DNA of 64,000 nt from the NCBI GenBank assembly GCA_029975165.1, contig JARKPR010000067.1:1-64000 (forward strand), read 5' to 3'. Positions 61,228 through 64,000 of the stretch are shown piece by piece. The stretch's first letter is position 1; every line of letters begins with the position of its first letter. The DNA is from Selenomonadales bacterium. Lineage in GTDB: Bacteria; Bacillota; Negativicutes; Sporomusales; UBA7701. Under the pieces are notes generated by a model, which worked only from the letters and a program-made list of their open reading frames with translations, had not been told where the DNA came from and did not search any database. The position numbers and the translations under genes are program-made.

Positions 61228-62240
61228 GCCAGCCTCCGGCCCATGAGGGCGGCGATGCCCGCCACTTCCCGCATCAGGCCGGCGAAGTTCGCCGGGGTGA
61301 GGGACTGCTTGCCGTCGGACAGGGCCTCGGCCGGGTTGGGATGGACTTCGACCATCAGGCCGTCGGCGCCGACGGCCACGGCGGCCCGCGCCATCGGCTG
61401 GACGAGCTTGCCCACCCCGGTGCCGTGGCTGGGGTCGACGATCACCGGCAGATGGCTGATGCTCTTCACGGCGGCGACGGCGCTCAGGTCGAGCGTGTTG
61501 CGGGTGTAATCCTCGAAGGTGCGGATGCCCCGCTCGCACATGATGACGTTGTAGTTGCCTTCGTTCATGATATATTCGGCGGCGTTCAGCCATTCGTTGA
61601 TGGTGGCCGCCATGCCGCGTTTCAGGAGGACGGGTTTTTCGGCCTTGCCGACCGCTTTGAGGAGCTGGTAGTTCTGCATGTTGCGGGCGCCGACCTGGAG
61701 GACGTCGGCGTAGGCGCTCACCGCCGGCACCGACTGGGTGTCGACGACTTCGGTGACGATCTTCAGGCCGGTCTTCTCCCTGGCCTCGGCCAGCATCTCC
61801 AGGCCCTTCTCCTCCAGGCCCTGGAAGGAGTAAGGCGAGGTCCGCGGCTTGTAGGCCCCGCCGCGCAGGAACTGGGCGCCGCAATCCTTGACCGCCCGGG
61901 CGGCCTCGAGCAGCTGGTCGCGGCTTTCCACCGCGCACGGCCCGGCCATGACCACGAGGCTCTCGCCGCCTACCGGCACGCCGCCGACGTCGATGACGCT
62001 GCCCTCGTGCTTGAACTCGCGGCTGACCAGTTTGTAGCTCTCGGTCACAGGCACGACCTTTTCCACCCCCGGCAGCGCCTCGACCGGGAAGCCGTTGATG
62101 ACCTTCTTGTCGCCGATGACGCCGATGATGGTGCGGTATCGTCCCTCTGAGAGGTGCACTTTCAGGCCGAGGCCGGTTATTTTCTCCACGACGCGGTTGA
62201 TGTCGGCGTCGCTGGCAAGAGGCTGCATTACGATGATCAT
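61224..62240 (-). CDS. aroF: 3-deoxy-7-phosphoheptulonate synthase (type I beta)
   Basis: First step of the shikimate pathway, from phosphoenolpyruvate and erythrose 4-phosphate. 338 residues. The N-terminal ferredoxin-like regulatory domain (MIIVMQPLASDADINRVVE) is followed by the TIM barrel with VVMAGPCAVES, LRGGAYKPRTSPYSFQG, LLKRGMAATINEW, CERGIRTFEDYTRNTLD and DPSHGTG. First gene of the aroF-tyrA operon. The 5' leader, over 400 bases long, holds a T-box and repeat copy C. Good GGGAGGA start site. Confidence 0.95.
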   Translation of the reverse strand: MIIVMQPLASDADINRVVEKITGLGLKVHLSEGRYRTIIGVIGDKKVINGFPVEALPGVEKVVPVTESYKLVSREFKHEGSVIDVGGVPVGGESLVVMAGPCAVESRDQLLEAARAVKDCGAQFLRGGAYKPRTSPYSFQGLEEKGLEMLAEAREKTGLKIVTEVVDTQSVPAVSAYADVLQVGARNMQNYQLLKAVGKAEKPVLLKRGMAATINEWLNAAEYIMNEGNYNVIMCERGIRTFEDYTRNTLDLSAVAAVKSISHLPVIVDPSHGTGVGKLVQPMARAAVAVGADGLMVEVHPNPAEALSDGKQSLTPANFAGLMREVAGIAALMGRRLA

Positions 62241-62273
62241 GATTGGTTCCTCCCTTTTTTATTTGAAATGTGC

Positions 62274-62393
62274 GAAGCTGTCTAGAAAGCTTCAGATGCA
62301 AGGAACGACGAGGACGTGACGGAGGCGTACTGGAAGTACGTCGGAGGAGCGCCCGCAGGAGTGACGCCGCAGATGAGCTTTCTAGGCAGCTTC
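62274..62393 (-). repeat. Dispersed structured repeat, copy C (120 bp)
   Basis: Arms GAAGCTGTCTAGAAAGC and GCTTTCTAGGCAGCTTC pair with one wobble. CAGATGCAAGG, GCGTAC/GTACGT and GACGCCGCAGATG are conserved inside. It lies in the aroF leader, between the T-box terminator and the ribosome site, so every full-length aroF mRNA contains it. Confidence 0.85.
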
Positions 62394-62411
62394 CCCGGTA
62401 CAAATGCAAAT

Positions 62412-62694
62412 AACCCCGTCCCTGTACAGGGACGGGGTTTAATATACCCGTGGTACCACCCTGCTTGCTTATAATGGCAAGCCGCTCTCTTCAGGTACGG
62501 GACGTGCGTCCGATACCCTAGCCCATGATAACGGTGGCGTTCCGGCGCGGTCTACTCGCCAGTGGCTTTCAACCTGCTGCTCGCGGGTGTATTTCGGTCA
62601 GCGCGCCTGCCGGGTCGCACCGACCCCCGGCTCTCTGGGAAACGCCTCTGGCTTACTTCTCCCGCTCATCGCATTTCGCTGTGTTGTTGATAGT
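62412..62694 (-). promoter_or_regulatory. T-box leader of aroF-tyrA, tyrosine type
   Basis: On the minus strand the conserved T-box AGGGTGGTACCACGGG lies at 62447-62462. Stem I begins with GCGATGAGCGGGAGAAGTA, a K-turn/AGTA motif. The specifier loop reads GAAATACACC, giving UAC (62589-62591), the tyrosine codon. A terminator, AACCCCGTCCCTG and its complement (62412-62439), follows. Uncharged tRNA-Tyr should bind and allow readthrough into aroF-tyrA. The specifier is read by eye from the usual sequence context. Confidence 0.9.
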
Positions 62695-62695
62695 A

Positions 62696-62725
62696 ACTAT
62701 AGCAAAAGACAACCGCAATTGTCAA
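62696..62725 (-). promoter_or_regulatory. Promoter of the T-box/aroF-tyrA unit
   Basis: Minus-strand perfect -35 TTGACA (62720-62725), an 18-bp spacer and -10 TATAGT (62696-62701), directly ahead of the T-box leader. Confidence 0.8.
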
Positions 62726-62740
62726 GCCGGAATTTGCACG

Positions 62741-62811
62741 CGACTGTCTAAAAAGCTCCAGAGGCAAGGCAGCCGGGGACCAACGCCGCAGATGGACTTT
62801 TTAGGCAGTCG
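62741..62811 (-). repeat. Dispersed structured repeat, copy D (71 bp, lacks the central hairpin)
   Basis: Arms CGACTGTCTAAAAAG and CTTTTTAGGCAGTCG pair with one wobble. AGCTCCAGAGGCAAGGC and AACGCCGCAGATGGAC remain, but the GTAC hairpin region is missing. It supplies the TAA stop of mog, whose last residues GATA are coded by its end. Confidence 0.85.
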
Positions 62812-63298
62812 CCCCGCTTCCGCATTCGCCGGCCTCGCCCTTCATTATCGCCAGTCCGTGCTCCAGGGCGGGCAGCACGACCTCCAGGCATTCCTTGACC
62901 CCTTTGGGGCTGCCGGGGAGGTTGATGATGAGCGTGCGGCCGCGGATGCCGGCCACGGCCCGCGACAGCATAGCCCGCGAGGTCACTTCCAGCGACCTGG
63001 CCCGCATGGCCTCAGGGATGCCTGGCACCTGGCGGTCGATGACCGCCAGCGTGGCCTCGGGGGTGACGTCGCGCGGCCCCAGGCCGGTGCCGCCGGTGGT
63101 GAGGATGAGGTCGACGGCCAGGTTGTCCACCATATTGACGATCTCGCGGCTGAGGGCGTCGCGCTCGTCGGGCACGATAACGTAATGGCGCACTTCGCCG
63201 ATGCCGGCCAGCATGGTGGCGATGGTGCGTCCGCTGACATCCTCGCGTTCGCCGCGGGAACCCTTGTCGCTGGCGGTGATGATGCCGATGTTAAACAT
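62801..63298 (-). CDS. mog: Molybdopterin adenylyltransferase / MoaB-Mog family
   Basis: 165 residues, MogA/MoaB fold. IGIITASDKGSRGEREDVSG, then LILTTGGTGLGPRDVTPEAT with the MPT-binding GGTG, and LIINLPGSPKGVKECL. It adenylates molybdopterin for metal insertion. The start at 63298 has GGAGGCGGCGGCC upstream and overlaps the MOSC gene by 8 bp. Its stop and last residues derive from repeat copy D. MogA versus MoaB cannot be separated here. Confidence 0.92.
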   Translation of the reverse strand: MFNIGIITASDKGSRGEREDVSGRTIATMLAGIGEVRHYVIVPDERDALSREIVNMVDNLAVDLILTTGGTGLGPRDVTPEATLAVIDRQVPGIPEAMRARSLEVTSRAMLSRAVAGIRGRTLIINLPGSPKGVKECLEVVLPALEHGLAIMKGEAGECGSGATA

Positions 63299-63731
63299 TG
63301 GCCGCCGCCTCCAGCGTATCGCCGACCGCCACCGGCCCGCCGGCCAGCACGACGGCGAAGATTCCCTCCTTGGGCATGACGCAGTCGCCGGCCTGATAGT
63401 AGATGGCACAGCGGGTGTGGCATTCCTTGCCTATCTGGCTGACCTCCAGGAGCGCGTCGCCGATTTTCAGGCGGGTGCCTACCGGCAGCGAGACGAGGTC
63501 GATTCCTTCGGTGGTGAGATTTTCGGCGAAGTCGCCCGGCCCGACGTCGAGCCCTTTCGCGCGCATTTTGTCGATGCTCTCGATGGCCAGCAGGCTTACC
63601 TGACGGTGGGCGAAGCCGGCGTGGGCGTCGCCTGCCAGCCCCTGTCCGGGCAGCAGTTCGGCGCGGCCGACGTTGGTTTTGCGTTCGCCTTTGTTGGCGC
63701 TGGTGCATACGGCGATGATTTTTCCGGACAT
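63291..63731 (-). CDS. MOSC-domain protein
   Basis: 146 residues. MOSC signatures GLAGDAHAGFAHRQVSLLA, GDFAENLTTEGIDL and LPVGTRLKIGDALLEVSQIGKECH with the conserved Cys. Small stand-alone MOSC proteins (YiiM-like) bind or carry molybdenum cofactor sulfur, or detoxify N-hydroxylated bases. Located between mog and moaC. GGAGG start site. The nearby Cys in ECHTRC may carry sulfur. Confidence 0.92.
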   Translation of the reverse strand: MSGKIIAVCTSANKGERKTNVGRAELLPGQGLAGDAHAGFAHRQVSLLAIESIDKMRAKGLDVGPGDFAENLTTEGIDLVSLPVGTRLKIGDALLEVSQIGKECHTRCAIYYQAGDCVMPKEGIFAVVLAGGPVAVGDTLEAAANV

Positions 63732-63742
63732 TGTTCGGCCTC

Positions 63743-64000
63743 CTAGCCGCGGTCTTCCCGCAGATAATTGCCGCTCTTGCCGCCCGATTTGGCGGCCAGG
63801 CGGACGTATTCGACGACCATCCCCTTGTCGACCGCCTTGGCCATGTCGTAGATGGTCAGGGCGGCCACGGAAACGGCCGTCAACGCTTCCATTTCCACGC
63901 CGGTCTTGCCGGTCGTCCTCACGGTGGCGACGATGTCGATCGCGCTGGCGGTCTCGTCGACGGCGAAAGCGATGTCGACGCCGGTCAGCAGCAGCGGGTG
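63743..64000 (-). CDS. moaC: Cyclic pyranopterin monophosphate synthase, 3' part
   Basis: The last 85 codons of moaC, cut by the right edge. It makes cyclic pyranopterin monophosphate with MoaA in the first step of molybdopterin synthesis. Visible are [29 protein letters not shown] and the C-terminal [12 protein letters not shown]. It starts the moaC-MOSC-mog run, with an 11-bp gap to the MOSC gene. Confidence 0.95.
   Translation of the reverse strand, partial: HPLLLTGVDIAFAVDETASAIDIVATVRTTGKTGVEMEALTAVSVAALTIYDMAKAVDKGMVVEYVRLAAKSGGKSGNYLREDRG

Overview
The window reads as chromosomal DNA of a GC-rich, anaerobic, spore-former-type Firmicute. The evidence is the strong AGGAGG-type ribosome binding sites with many GTG/TTG starts, SepF, YlbF, TypA, a T-box leader, a Rex-like operator, a butyryl-CoA pathway with a ferredoxin-fused EtfA, HydG ([FeFe]-hydrogenase maturation), coenzyme-B12 ribonucleotide reductase and oxygen-sensitive 2-hydroxyacyl-CoA dehydratase-type proteins. 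A Sporomusa-like member of the Negativicutes is my best guess, but this is inference only. There are no rRNA or tRNA genes, CRISPR arrays, insertion sequences or prophage genes.

Layout. 1-6.5 kb: thlA, then bcd-etfB-etfA-hbd-crt, a complete acetyl-CoA to butyryl-CoA module with a Rex/CRP-like palindrome in its promoter. 6.7-14.7 kb: a YdcF-like protein, DNA polymerase III alpha, a peroxiredoxin, and a signal-less solute-binding-fold protein coupled to a U32 protein. 14.9-18 kb: a split DUF2229-type dehydratase pair facing its ATP-dependent activase. 18-23.4 kb: UspA, two membrane proteins (one of 49 residues), two penicillin-binding/beta-lactamase-fold lipoproteins and a soluble chemoreceptor. 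23.4-29.8 kb: malic enzyme, SLC13 dicarboxylate carrier, CitB/CitA two-component system and an HD-GYP protein. 29.9-35.3 kb: an IclR-controlled operon for unsaturated uronate breakdown (kduI, kduD, a Zn-alcohol dehydrogenase, KDPG aldolase, KDG kinase). 35.5-40.6 kb: an MFS-SDR-Dabb operon behind a consensus sigma-54 promoter, with a 12-bp-arm upstream activator palindrome and a divergent sigma-54 activator.

40.6-55.4 kb: LUD protein, an FMN reductase with its HxlR regulator, sepF, nrdJ, typA, a beta-CASP nuclease, murB, ylbF, a TIM-barrel protein, trmL, DUF503, YjbQ, a sodium/solute symporter and a second DUF2229-type pair. 55.5-58.7 kb: a leader RNA with a built-in terminator, the TM1266-type regulator, hydG and an MFS protein. 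58.8-62.7 kb: a modular SGNH hydrolase and the aroF-tyrA operon, preceded by a T-box whose likely specifier is UAC (Tyr). 62.8-64 kb: mog, a MOSC protein and the 3' part of moaC (molybdenum cofactor).

The most unusual feature is a family of four dispersed, structured repeats (16875-16998, 43029-43150, 62274-62393, 62741-62811). They have covarying terminal arms and a central GTAC hairpin. All four have the same polarity relative to the transcription unit they follow, and two of them supply the stop codon of the upstream gene.
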